Source of the DNA: Anaeramoeba flamelloides
Lineage: Eukaryota; Metamonada; Anaeramoebidae
Reading direction: 5' to 3'
Assembly: GCA_027625915.1 (NCBI GenBank)
Contig: JANTQA010000012.1
Location: 465,001-529,000 of the forward strand
DNA length: 64,000 bases
The notes beneath the pieces are model-generated. The model had not been told where the DNA came from. It ran no database searches and saw only the letters and a list, made by a program, of their open reading frames with translations. Of this stretch, positions 39,025-50,618 are shown piece after piece. The position numbers and the translations under genes were made by a program. Position 1 is the first letter of the stretch. Each line of letters starts with the position of its first letter.

Positions 39025-39170
39025 TTTTTCTTCTTTTTTTTTTTCTTCTTGTTCAAAAACAAAAACCCTTAAATTTCCTATTCTTTTTAAACCAAAGTCC
39101 AAATCCAAGTCACAACTTAAGATTCCAAAAAAAAAACAATCCATCCAAATAATATCCCAAAATTAAATTA
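39025..39170 (+). promoter_or_regulatory. Proximal promoter and 5' UTR of gene 3
   Basis: T/C-rich tract (39025-39052) and CCAAA-rich leader with CAATCCATCCAAATAAT, ending AAATTA before ATG, as in the paralogues. Conservation ends just upstream, at the family F element. Confidence 0.5.
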
Positions 39171-39804
39171 ATGTCCAATATTAAGTCGCTTGGTGATTTC
39201 AATGGGAAAACTCATCAATCCGACAAATTAGAAACCTTGGATCCAATAAAAAACTTTCCAGAAGAAGTTACAAAGATTGTTGATGTTGTAGATACTGAAG
39301 AAGAAATTGTCTTTTTGAGTTCCGAAGGCAAACTATACCACTCAACTAAAAAAAAGTATCATGAAAAGCTAAATATATTTGAAAACCTACCACCAATGAA
39401 AAGTATTGATTCTGGCTATTATCATTTCCTTGCGCTCTCAAATGAAGAAAAACCCAAGGTCTATGGTTGGGGTCAAAATAATGAACAGCAACTTGGTTTA
39501 AACAACACATACACTAGCTACTTTGTCCTTGTACCAACTTTAATTGAATCTTTAAAAGATGAAAACATTGAACAAATTTGTTGTTCTGGTCACTGTTCAT
39601 TTTTTTTAAACCAAACAACAAATATTTTGTTTGGATGTGGTGATAATACAGAAGGCCAGTTGGGAAAACCAGAAATTACAGAAAGTTATACAAAGATCCA
39701 AAAATTACATGAAAATGTTGCTAATGTATTTGGTGGTAGTTGTGAACATACACTTATGACAAAAACTGATGGAAAATTATATGGTTTTGGTTGTAATCGT
39801 GTTG
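39171..39804 (+). CDS. RCC1-BTB protein, gene 3, exon 1
   Basis: Residues 1-211 plus the first base of Gly212 of a predicted 571-residue protein. RCC1 signatures are YGWGQNNEQQLG, FGCGDNTEGQLG and YGFGCNRVG. A two-residue longer loop (LNNTYTSYFVLVP) replaces the 109-120 region of gene 1. The donor is GTAACT, and an unspliced frame would stop at 39863. Only about 210 bp of ancestral intron follow before the sequence becomes spacer-like. Confidence 0.88.
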
Positions 39805-40243
39805 GTAACTTTTTTTATTTTTTCTTAGGTTTTTTTTACTTTTTTCTATTTAGTTTTTTTTAATGTTTTTTCTCATTCTCTTTTTTTTTCTTCAATAATA
39901 TTCTTTTTTTTTCATTCAAGAGACAGAAACCTGGAAAATAGTTGTGAATGAGAAAAAAAATGGGAAAAATAGTTCAATGGACTTCCAAAATAAGATCCAA
40001 GATTGAGATTTAAAGGTATCAGTCCTCCACAAAATATAAACTATCTTTCATAATAATTGACCCATTAAAAATCAAATTTTTAATAAAAATATTTTTAATA
40101 ATTGAAGTTATCTATTATAATATAAAAATTTAGATTTTTGTATTCAATACTATACTCAAGAGATATTTATTTTTTGTCTACAAATAAAAGAAAAAAAAAT
40201 AAAAAAAAATTTTAAAAATAAATTAGGACATTTATTTTGAAAT

Positions 40244-40411
40244 TTACATTACATAAAAAATAGAAAATTTAAAAAAGTAAAAAAACCCATTTATCGATTC
40301 TCCTTCCATTTGAATAAATAAATCTAATCTCTTTTTCATATTTGAAACCAAATTTTTCATTAATTCATCTGTAACTTCTTTGCAATTTTTCATTTTCATT
40401 TTCCATTTTAA
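40244..40411 (-). other. Possible coding fragment on the minus strand
   Basis: An open frame ending at TAA (40244) contains TDELMKNLVSNMKKR and DLFIQMEGES, which look like ordinary coiled-coil protein. No start, splice partner or paralogue is visible. It could be a captured exon or chance. Confidence 0.2.
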
Positions 40412-41311
40412 CAAAACACTTTTGAAAAAATAAAAAAGAGAAAAAATAATTTATTTACAAACTTTTCATTGTGAGATGAAAAACTTCAAAACGATACAAA
40501 AGCAATTCATTATTCAAATGTAAGATGGGCCATTTATTATGAAATTTAGTTTACAAAATTTTAAAATATGTTATTGGTGATATTCTCTACTTACAAATTT
40601 TGTACAAGCTAAGGGTTTAAAAAATTCTGATAGAATAAGAAACCTCAGAAAAGAATATTTTTTTCAGAAAGGTTCAAATTTTCAATTTCGTTTTTTTGAG
40701 AAGGAAATTGAAAACCATTTAAATTGATTTTATTTCTTGCATTATAAAATTTTTTACCCTGTTTCTCTACCATTTTCATCATTATTATACAAAATCAAGT
40801 CTCAGTAACCCCGAATATTAATCTAAAGATTTTTTTTCAATTTTGAGATGATTCTTTTGGTTAAGGGTCGAGACATTATGGTTAAAAATGGATTAATTCA
40901 ACATATTGAAAAAATATTGTATTGTTTTAAGAATGGTATTTTTAAATATTAAAATTTGAAAAATCATTTACAAACTTTACTTTGAAATTGTGTTTTTGTT
41001 CAAAGAATATGAAATTTAAATTCTTCAATATTAAAATTTTATCTTGAAAGATATTTTAGAATTAGGTAATTTTATACTCAAAACCCAAAATCAATTTTTT
41101 TCTCTAAAAAATAATTTAAATTGTTATAAGGATTTGTATAAATAATTTCAAATGATTTGTGAAATAAATTTTTCAAAATTCGAAAATTATTTTGTTATTA
41201 TTTTATTCAATTTTTTCAAAACTTGAAAACATCTTTTTTTGAAATTTTATTGAATAAAAATTTTTGCTTAATAAATCACCATTTTAAAAATTGTAATTCA
41301 CCTGAAATAAT

Positions 41312-41318
<7 letters not shown>

Positions 41319-41349
<31 letters not shown>
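41319..41349. repeat. TA microsatellite
   Basis: (AT)n run of about 31 bp that ends two bases before a family E element. The equivalent point of the downstream flank near 52366 has no such run. Confidence 0.85.
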
Positions 41350-41351
<2 letters not shown>

Positions 41352-42328
41352 AGCTATTTACAATAAAGTGGGGCAAATTTATTTTAGAATATCTCTTTTA
41401 AACCCAATCTTCAAAAAAGTATTTAAATATCCAAAATCGTTAACTACCATTCATTGATTCTTGATAATAATTCAATTTGTTTCTTAGTATTGTTTTACAT
41501 ATATAAAAAATAGTAAAATTTTTTTTTTTCCATTAAAGAGTGGGTACTAAAAGTCCACCTGTTTGCCCGAATCCCTAATTTGAATTAGAGATATTGTTGA
41601 ACCAAGTGAGAGCTGGCCATTTCTCCCAAAAATCGGATCCGCTCCATAAATTGAGAGGGATTTTGTTCCAATTCCGTTCAGTTTTATAATAGTCAAAAAG
41701 ATTCAATTCGGTCAAACGATTTCCTCAAAGAATTAGTGGTTCTAAGAAGCATAAGCCCGATTTTTAATTAAAATTACACCGTGGTGGCTATTTGAGAAAA
41801 TGGTAAACAATAAGAAATAATGGTTAAGGGAATAGAACCCCTTCCTTCAGATTGTACACTAGGCTGTGTTGCCACTGGCCCATACCGGTTCTCTAAAAAA
41901 TAGTAAAATTTCTGATCTCGATTTTATCTGATATTTTTTTAGCTGTGAAAATTGATGTTTATTATTTTCTTTATACTCGAAAAAACTGTTTACATAACTT
42001 TTTTAATCACAACAAATTTTAAAATAGAATTGAAAAAGAATATAACTATATTTGATTGTTTAAAAAATCCATTTGTACCCTTTCCATATTTCCAGTTTTT
42101 TATTGAAATTGGTCGTACATCGCTTTCTCGAAAAAAAGTGCTATTTTTTTTTTCATTTTTTGAAAATATTTCAACTAACATATTTCGAAATAAATATCAT
42201 AGTCATTGATTCAATCAGTATTAATCTTCAACCTAATTTGGTCTTGTCATTTAATGAATACCTTTACTAACAATGTAGATTTTTTATGAAATGTAAAAAA
42301 AAATTCCCTGCTTTATTGGGAAATACCT
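41352..42328 (-). mobile_element. TIR element, family E copy 1, carrying a SINE
   Basis: 977 bp including a SINE and its duplication (about 390 bp), leaving about 587 bp, the length of the intact copy at 60650-61237. Ends are AGCTATTTACAATAAAGTGG and the complement of AGGTATTTCCCAATAAAG. The right flank is TA; a TA microsatellite is on the left. Confidence 0.85.
41522..41893 (-). mobile_element. tRNA-derived SINE
   Basis: About 372 bp, read on the minus strand from 41893. Near the 5' end an A-box-like TGGGCCAGTGG (41882-41872) and a B box GGTTCTATTCC (41839-41829) lie 32 nt apart, as in a tRNA promoter. The B box sits in a T-arm-like stem. The 3' end is a poly(A) run (T run at 41519-41529 on the + strand). 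TAAAAAATAGTAAAATTT flanks it on both sides (41504 and 41894), an 18-bp target duplication. The family E copy in gene 4 has the empty site near 61077. It looks like one of the youngest insertions in the window. Confidence 0.88.
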
Positions 42329-43119
42329 TATATCTAATATACGCTTTTAGTATTCAAAAACAACTAATAATTAAATATGATTCGTAATACACTTTTAAAT
42401 CATTCTAAAATATATAAAAATCAGATATTTTAAAAATTTTAAAAATAAAACCAAAAATATAAAAAAAAAGTGAGTTACAATTTTTGAAATTACATTTCAG
42501 ATTTTGTATTACTGAATATTTTACTGAAAAAAGGTTTTACAAGAAAATATTTTTTTTAATAATTAAATGAATTTTAAAAGACATTTCATAATATCAATTT
42601 TCAAAATGGTGTTTGTCTTTTTCGAAGATCTTTTCTTTTTGCACTTGATCTTTTGCAAAAAAAAAAGTATCAAAAAAAAAGTCCAAAAAAAAGAAAGAAA
42701 AACATTAAGAAATCAAAAAGAAATCAAAAAAAAAGAAAAGTGACAGAAAAACGTAAAAAAATATTTGAAAACAAGATCATTAAAAAATATTTATGAAAAA
42801 AAAATTAAACATTTGTTAATTTTTCACTTTTTGATAACTTTAATTATAATAAACACTCTTGATTAATAAAAGATCTTGGATCTAAAATTATTTTTGAAAG
42901 ATATTTAACTATTAAAGTTGGAAAATCTAATTTTCAAGGTTCTAGTAATATTTGTTTCAAATTTAATAGTAAAAAATTTGAAAAATTTTATTTTTCAAAG
43001 TTAAGAGGTTATACTTTTATATTTTAAAGCATTTTAAATTTCATAAATATGTTTAAAATAGGGTTCCAATTATTTTGATGATTAAAAAATTATTTATTTG
43101 TTTAAATTGAAAAAATATT

Positions 43120-43325
43120 TTGAATTCTGGAAAACCACAGTTTGCTTTTCCAAAATATCAAAGAACTGAGTAAAATTTTTGATTTTTCTCTATTCTTTTG
43201 AATTCTGGAAAACAGCCGTTAGGTTTTTTTTACTTTTTGAAATTTAAAGAAAATTAATTTAATTTTCTTTACATTCCAAAAATTAAATAAAACCTAGGCA
43301 CTCTGCGGCACTTAACGGACACTTT
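43120..43325. repeat. Palindromic-module cluster 6
   Basis: An alpha module (43130-43212) with CAGCCGTTAGG, a unit with AAATTAATTTAATTTTC, and the tail CTAGGCACTCTGCGGCACTT. Confidence 0.7.
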
Positions 43326-44275
43326 CAATAATTATCCCAAGGAATTTTTTTTCCCTATTTTTCCGTTTTTTAGATGAATACAGCATTTTCAAAACTATTG
43401 GTTATTATCTATCAAAGTAAATATCTCGAAGTCGAATTAAAATAAAATTCATAACTCTGTTTATTTCGAATTACAAACCTGAAAAAACACTTTTTTTTTC
43501 TTGAATGGAGACTTTTAAAAAAGGTAGTTATACTAAAAAAAATAAATACAATATTCTCATGAATTTGAAGTTCTGTAATTTTGATTATATTATGAATAAA
43601 CTTTATTATTGAAGATGAAAGGTTAATGAAAGTAGTACTTTTATCTAACTTGAAATTTTTCAATTTTATTTTTTCATACTAGTGAAAGCAAAACAAAAAT
43701 TTGAAAAAAAAAAGAAAAAATGATTCTGATTTAAAAATTGAAAATTTATTTGTGATAATCGTATGGGATAAAACCCTCAAAATAACCTCCATTAACGTTA
43801 TAAAGTGAATCAAAATTTTTGAAAAGTAGTCTATTAAGCAAAATTGTACTCTTAGAAAAAAACTTTTTTTTTTACTATATTTTGAAAAAAAAATTCTATA
43901 GATGAAATCATTAAGGACTACGTTTGGAATTGAAATGTGATGCCCCATGTGATAAAAGATGATTCTGTCGGTTAGGAACTCTGACAATTATTTATTCAGT
44001 GGGATGTAAGTAGAAAAAAAAGACATTTTTTAACTGGAGTTGTCTCTCATTGTATCTCAAAATGACAAAGAAGGTTGCGAAAAAACAGCTTTTTGAGAAA
44101 ATTTCAATTTAGGTGAAAGTGGCAAATCTTAAGACGATATTGAGGGGTTTATTTTTTTATTTTTGATATGTGAGAGAAGAAGAGGGAAGGTTTGCCAATT
44201 TCACCTAAAAGGCCAAAATGGAGAAAACTTGGCAAATTTTTATAAATTATTGTTGAAAGGTTCTTTGTTATTTCC

Positions 44276-44329
44276 AAACACATTATCGTACCCAAGAACA
44301 AATTGGTTTTTGGGTACGATCATGTGTTT
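44276..44329. repeat. 54-bp imperfect hairpin
   Basis: Arms ACACATTATCGTACCC and GGGTACGATCATGTGT pair with one mismatch around an 18-nt loop. The partly matching inverted copy in intron 1 (about 5020-5045) has only a remnant. Confidence 0.6.
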
Positions 44330-45510
44330 GGTATTGTATCAAATCCACTAAAATCCTCATTTTCCAAAAATCGAAAAGATTATTTTTTCTCAACTGACAC
44401 AATATTTTTTTTACAAATAAAAAAAAAGGACAAATTTTTGAAAATTTAATTTCGAAAGGATCCCTTCAATGCAAAGAACAACCAAATTTTTCCCACAACA
44501 CACCACTACAATTTTCCTCAATACCATCAATTGGGTTTTGAGAGAAACGATCCAAACGAAGAAAACTTTGGCAAAGAAATACACAAAAAACAAATATTTT
44601 TGTGTTTAACATGGATCATGTTGTTCCACAAACAATTCAAGGAGACAGTCTCCTCTTAGTCATGGTGGGGAGATTTATTCAAGGAAAAACAACAAGAACC
44701 AAACAAAAAACAAGAGAAACACTCAAACCCCTTTGTTGTGAATAAATCTGGTTTACGAATTACTAGAACAATTCAAGTAAACCAACATTCAAAAATCATA
44801 GATATGCGATCTTGGGAAGTTAGAGTTGTTTTTTTGGTATGTTTGGACTGATATTCGTTTTTTATAGTGTTAAAAAATCGTTCTTATTTTTCAATTTCGT
44901 TTTTACCTTCCTTAACAAGGTGTTCGAGTTTATGTATCTCAAAATTTCAATTTCATTTTTCATATAAAAAATGACATAATATGATTTTTTGATCCAAATT
45001 GGAAAATATTTCCAAGATCATTAATTTGTGTTTTAAATGAGATTGGGTAAAAAGGTGTTGAGACAAATTGATCAATTGCAAACGTTGTCGTTAACTTAAT
45101 AAAAAAATAAAGTTCATACAAATTATGTAAAAAATATTTTTTAATAAAAATTTAATTGATATCTTATTAATATTATATATACTTATAAATTCAAAGAAAT
45201 ATCATCAAATTATTAATTTGTTTTCCGTTTTACAAATTTTTTTACACAATCTTTGATTAAAGCACTCTATTCTTTTAAATGAGAAGAAACTTTGTAAAAT
45301 TGGTTTTACTTTCAAAAGATTTGTTTTTCTTGAGTTGTTTTATTAGTTGAGTGAATTGAGATTACAAAAATGGAAATTGACTTAAAAATTTTATTCAATT
45401 TATTTTAATTTAATCATAAATAATTTTTATTTTTCAAAATAAAAAAAACAAAAATTTAAAAAATATTCAAAAATTTATTGATGAAAATTAACAAATATTT
45501 CATAATTATA

Positions 45511-45998
45511 GTAGGGAAAAAAATACCGGACAAGAAAAAAATCCCGGACAAGATTTTTAATTGTGAATATTAGTAAAATTTTTGTCTAATTTCAATGAAA
45601 TCCTTATTATAAATAACCAATTTTTTTATGAGATTAGTAATAAACCTACCTATAGTTCGTCAAAGTAAGGTTTCTCTAGAATACTTGAGTAATTGTTTGA
45701 TAGCCTAATGTTGATCAACTTTTTTTGAAAAATAATCTGGTTTTATTGAGGTTTACTAGAGTTTGGAAAATGATAATTTTTCTTCTTGTTTTTTGATTGA
45801 TTGAATGGTGTTTTGAACAAGTGTGATTTCATCAATCATCATTCTAATAAGTGGGGGGGGTTATAATTGAAAAAGTTCGATTCTTAAAAAAAGGAATTTG
45901 ATTGTAAATAGCTGAAATTACATAATAATTTTACTAATATTCACAATTAAAAATCTTTTCCAGGATTTTTTTCATTTCCGGTATTTTTTTCATTGCTC
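45511..45998. mobile_element. TIR element, family H
   Basis: 488 bp, flanked by TA, with inverted ends of about 75 bp containing GAAAAAAATACCGGA and GATTTTTAATTGTGAATATT. The related block at 30550 reads across the site without it (near 30630). Confidence 0.8.
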
Positions 45999-46519
45999 TA
46001 TATTGAATTTTCTTCTTTTTGAATAGTGTTTTTTTGTTTTAAAAAAAAAGGAATAAGATTTAAAAAATATTGTTAAATTATAAGAACTTAACTTCTATAA
46101 TTTATTATCAAAAGAGAATTCACAAAAAAAATGTGAAAAAAATAGAAAAATTTGAAAATGAGAACTGTTTTGTGAATGTAAAAAGAAGCGAAAAAGACGA
46201 AATAATTCAAAGATAGATGTAATAATAAACATTATAATTTTGATTTTAATTATTATTGTTATCTTTTTTTGATTTTAGTACTGTTGTTATTATTGTTGAT
46301 ATTTTTGTTATTCAAGTTGATGTTTTTAGATCTATTTGAATGTATGTTGATTTTGTTATTATTACTGTTGTTATTGTTGCCTATGATGTTACTACCATTC
46401 CTACTACTATTGATATCGTTGTTGGATCTTGTAAAAATTTGTGGCTGAATACTATACTTGTTCGGTTTGAGTTTGGAAATTGGGTCATTGGTTTTTAGTT
46501 TTGTTTGGGTCATTTGTTA

Positions 46520-46887
46520 CAGCCAATTTATTCAACCTCTGAATTTTTTGTTTTCTTTTGTAACAAAACCTGAAACAAAAAAAGTGTAAAAATAATTTTG
46601 TTTTTCATCATGTTGTGACAAAAATTGTTTCATTTGAACTTGTAATGTTTCATTCTGAAACTTTCCAAAATTCAATCCTTTAAAACGCTTTAAACACCTA
46701 TTAGAGACAATTTCTGAAACTTGAGAAGTTTTTCCAACATTACAAAGTCTAACTCGATTGAAATAAATTTCAATCGAAACAATTTTTGTTCCAAAGCGAT
46801 GAAACAAAAAATTCTAAAAACACTATTTTTGTTTCAGGTTATATTACAAAAGGAAACAAAAAATTCACAGGTTGAATAAATTGGCTG
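46520..46887. mobile_element. TIR element, family C
   Basis: 368 bp, flanked by TA, with long inverted ends starting CAGCCAATTTATTCAACCT and containing CTGAAACAAAAA. The related block in intron 2 has an empty site near 31127. Confidence 0.85.
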
Positions 46888-47021
46888 TAATAGTTTTTGT
46901 TTGTTATTAAATTTATTTGTTATTAGTTTTGTTTGGATCATTTGTTGTTTTCTATTCTTATTATTTTTGAAAATAAGAATCAGAATAACAAAAAGAAAAC
47001 AAATTTACAAACACTATTAAT

Positions 47022-48905
47022 AATTGATGATAATGTGGATATGTTGCTGTGAAAGCTTTTGAAAAGTAAATCCTAACTCGTTTCAGCATTCATAGAAGAT
47101 TGAAAATGTTTTCACCCAAGAACACAACCCTTCAAAGAGGCTGAAGTGTTGGTTGTTTTAGAAGCTCTTTTTATTCAAGGCAGTTTACAACACGACGATT
47201 GACTGAGAAACTATTTATTTTCCCTTTTTTTCTTATGCTTGTTGATCTAAAGGGATCGATCGATCCATTTGTCAACCAAAATCAAAAGAAAATACAATAT
47301 GAACTCTTTTGGTATGGTACTTGATTGAATCAAGTATCTTTTTTGTTTTTTTTTTAAAAAAGAATAACTGTCATTATTTCCCGGTTTTTAGGGAAATATC
47401 GCTAATATTTTCCCGATAATGAATCTTGAAAGACATTTGGATATCACGAGGGCTTTAGCACGAGGGTAGATGTCCAAACTGTCTTGAAAGATTCATTATG
47501 GGGAAAATATAAGATATTTCACGAAAACAATAGAAATACAAAAAGTTTTGTTATGACAGCTTACTTGATACTAAAACAAAAATGTAAAATTGGAGATCAA
47601 AATTCTTTATTGTTTTTTCATTAAATAAAAAAGGTCTTTATTTTTTCTTTTTTCAATTCTTATTCTTTTTTAATTTTGATTTTTGTAATTAATGAAGAGA
47701 GGTTTAAAGGGTTAATTGAGAATCATTTGAATATCTTTTTATTTTTCTGTTTGAAGATCCAATATTTTTAAAATGAATAATACACAGCACCATCTAAAAA
47801 TTTACCAACAATTGTTTTTTTTGAATATTTCTTCTGAGAGTTTAGGTTTCAATAAAAAGCATTCTCTATAAGTTTTTTTTTGATCCACGAATTAGGTTTT
47901 TTTTTCTTTTTATTTTTTTTTGTTTGCTTTTCTGAATCAAGGCAAATGAGAATATTATTCAATGAACAGTGTATATCTCTTCCCAAATTTGAAATGTTAT
48001 TCAATTTCTATGATATTCTCTAGTTGGTGTTCCTTGTTCAAGTAATTGTTCTTTTTCTTTTTACTTTTTGTTCTACATTTTTAAGAAATAATTAAAAAGC
48101 CAGTAATTTCAAACAAAAGAAAAAAAATGAAAACATAAGGTTTTGTTTTCAACCTTTTATATTGGTTTAACCTTGAGCCACAAGTATTTTTCAACTTTTT
48201 ACTCGTAGCTTAGAATCACTTAAAAAGAATTAAAACATCCCACTTTGATCTTTTAAATCTACTTTCAAAATACTTTTTTTTCTAAAAATCTTCACTTCTC
48301 TAAAGACACAGAACCGAAAGGCAACCTGATTTAAACTCTTCTTTTAAATTTTGTAACTGCGAAATTTTTTTTTCTAGTTATAAAATTTTGACTCAACTGT
48401 TGAGAAACAAAATAGGAAAAGTTGTTTGGTAAACTTGAATTCTTCATTTAGAACACATTCCTGTTCTTTAGATCTGATTTTAAAATTTTGACAAGATTTA
48501 TCCTGTTTTTTGAGATATACCTAAAATCCACCTACAGATAGTACTAGCCTTGAATAAACATTTTGTTGAAGTAATATCGCTAATACTTTGTAAAGTGGGT
48601 GTCCACTTTTCTTTTCATTTTTTGGATTTTTTTCCATGGAGGGACATAACTTTATTTAATCAATAATCTAATTTTTATTTATTAAAAATTTTTATTTTTA
48701 AAAATATTGCTGAATTCACATCCAAATGATATCAACTATTATATCACAATTTAACTCTTTTAATCATATTTTGAAATTTATCACGATTTTTAAATAATTA
48801 TTGTGATTTTATAGAATATTGCAATTTATGATATTATTGATATATTAAAAATAATACCGATTTTCTGAAATATCACGATTTTATAAAAATAATCACAATT
48901 TTTGA
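47022..48905 (+). mobile_element. TIR element family F, fragment with a 1.2-kb insertion
   Basis: 47022-47380 and about 48660-48905 match the right two thirds of 27406-28662; the left end and terminal repeat are missing. Between them lies unrelated sequence of about 1.25 kb (47383-48655). Near its start is a large imperfect palindrome (47405-47512) whose centre has ACGAGGGCTTTAGCACGAGG. The motif AATATCGCTAATA occurs near both sides (47396 and 48576). The inserted sequence has no recognised coding frame. Confidence 0.55.
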
Positions 48906-49667
48906 AACGATATTTATTTCTTTGCAAAAAAAGTATTATTTTTATGCATAGTCAAGAAAAAAAATATTGAGTGAATGTTCCTCTCACCAAAATTAGTACT
49001 AAGATAGTATTTACTTCTCATCGATTATTGATAAACATTATAATTTTTTTTGTAAAAAAAAAAATGTTGAATAATTTTTTGGTGACTTTCTCTGATTACC
49101 CAAAAAAATATACCAAGGCTTTTCTCTGTGTTCAAATCCTTCGATGTTTGATTTTGATTTTATAAGATATCATTTGAAAATATCTTGGTTTCCCTTTGCA
49201 ATTGTGCAGACCTCGATTTTTTTTATAAACTCTTTAATAATGAACCAATTTTGATAAAATTTTATATTTGATTTTATTATCCCAAATATCTACTATTAGT
49301 ATTATAAGAATAAAAATGCCAGGGTCTATCAGTTGTTCAAAATATTAATTAAAAGGGTTTTATATATATAAATTATACACTTCCAATAATCTCAAAAAAA
49401 ATCCAATAATTTTCATTCTTTAAGATCTGAAATAATTCATTTTCATATAAGAAGTTAATTTCATCAAAGTAGAAATCATTTTAAGGATTTTGTTTAACAA
49501 AAATTTGATTTTTAAATTTATTTGACAAAAATTAAAAAACTTTTTTAAAAAATCAAAAAGCAATTTTGTAAAATGTAAAAATCCAAAAGAAACAAAATTT
49601 CCAAAAAGAGACAATAAAAATAATCTCTCAAAACTCATAATCATCAACAACAACTATAACAACTCAC

Positions 49668-49736
49668 CTCTTTAAATCTTGATTTATTTTTGGAATATTC
49701 CAAAGATAAGAGGAATTATTATCTAATGAAGAACCA
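49668..49736 (-). other. Possible exon on the minus strand
   Basis: A 69-nt segment between AG and a strong donor GTGAGT is open in one phase and reads LDNNSSYLWNIPK in its middle. No neighbouring exons are found. It may be a relic of a captured gene or chance. Confidence 0.2.
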
Positions 49737-50618
49737 CTAAAAATTGAAAATGAAAAGAATAACTCTGTTTGACTTTTTAAAAAAAATCCCCCACTTTACT
49801 GAACAATATATTAAAGAGAAGAAACACACCCAAACCTTCTTCTCTATTAACAAAAATAACAAATTGTTTCCAAATAGAGGAAAACTGAATTGAAAAATTT
49901 AATCAAAGTCGATTCATTCATTTTTTTAAAAATTAGTTACACTTATTTGTTTGTATTTCATTTAAAAGAGATTCTAAAATTGAAATTTTTAAATAAGCTT
50001 AGCTTACATAATTCACAAGATAATTTTCAACTAAGTAGAAGTCAAAATAGTCCAAAATGATGATCGATTCAAAAACTGTTCAAAAGAAAACCAAAATGCC
50101 AACAAAAGAAAATACATAACAAAAAAATGTATTTACAAACAGTTCAGAAAACAGATCAAGTAACAATTATCAACTGTTTGCCAGATTCTTTGAAAAAAAG
50201 TTTTATTGTTCTTCATAATGAATTTGACACAAAATAAGGAAAAAATTAATAGAACCAGAATTTTACTTTTTTTGTTTCTCTTCTTGTCAATGATTTCCCA
50301 TTTTTTGACTAAATTCCAGAAAATCTCTTATTATCATTAGATGTTTTGACTATATCTTTGTTAAGTTACGATAAGTGTTGTTATTGATTCAAAAGTGAGG
50401 AAATATATCTCCAATACTGGATCTCGAGTGGGGGATAAAATATTGTAAAGATTCGAAGAGTATGGGAAAGTGCTGAATAAAATAAAATAAAAATTTATTC
50501 TTTCATATTTCTTTATATTCCTGTATAAATCCAATTAATAATACAAAAAAATAAAAAATAATAATAAATTCTTCAAATTACCAAAATAAAAAAATAAAAA
50601 TAAAAAATACAATAATAG

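Larger units (their letters stand above)
34524..39170. other. Spacer between genes 2 and 3
   Basis: 34524-34860 is inherited 3' flank. It is followed by a family B element (34945), an inverted-repeat block (35665-36465), a family D element (36842), flank sequence resembling that of genes 1 and 2 (37200-37540), the 1.26-kb family F element (37544-38809) and the proximal promoter of gene 3. No gene is recognised; the open frame at 36601-36855 has no coding character. Confidence 0.7.
41270..45110 (+). repeat. Spacer relic inside intron 3
   Basis: Shared phrases with downstream flanks (TTCACCTGAAATAATAAAT at 41292 and 52346; TGATCTTTTGCAAAAAAAAA at 42646 and 52932; GGAAAATCTAATTTTC at 42909 and 13154) are followed by upstream-flank phrases (ATGCGATCTTGGGAAGTTAG near 44802; TTTTTTGATCCAAATTGGA near 44983). 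The order is that of a gene-to-gene spacer. It is interrupted by family E with its SINE and by a palindromic cluster. Confidence 0.65.
45425..46950 (-). pseudogene. Asn-rich coding relic, copy 2, with two TIR insertions
   Basis: Matches 30550-31190. On the minus strand 46259-46513 is an open frame of 84 residues starting MTQTKLKTND and containing SKLKPNKYSIQPQIFT and then Asn-rich blocks. The frame begins where a TIR element (46520-46887) cuts the block, so the apparent Met start may be accidental. A second TIR element (45511-45998) sits in the part beyond the stop. Peptide conservation between copies suggests an origin in a real gene; function unknown. Confidence 0.5.
39805..50618 (+). other. 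Giant intron of gene 3 (10814 bp), spacer-like inside
   Basis: 39805-40015 and about 50460-50618 align with the other introns. 40016-41270 is unique. 41270-43100 matches the 3' flank of gene 3 itself (52320-52940) and then that of gene 1 (13000-13300); 43780-43860 matches 53095-53170; 44760-45110 matches the 5' flank of gene 2 (15360-15720). It thus holds the relic of an intergenic spacer. Further right are an Asn-rich relic with two TIR elements, a family F fragment and 48910-50460, where only a doubtful minus-strand exon is seen. Whether the cell splices across it needs RNA evidence. Confidence 0.65.
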
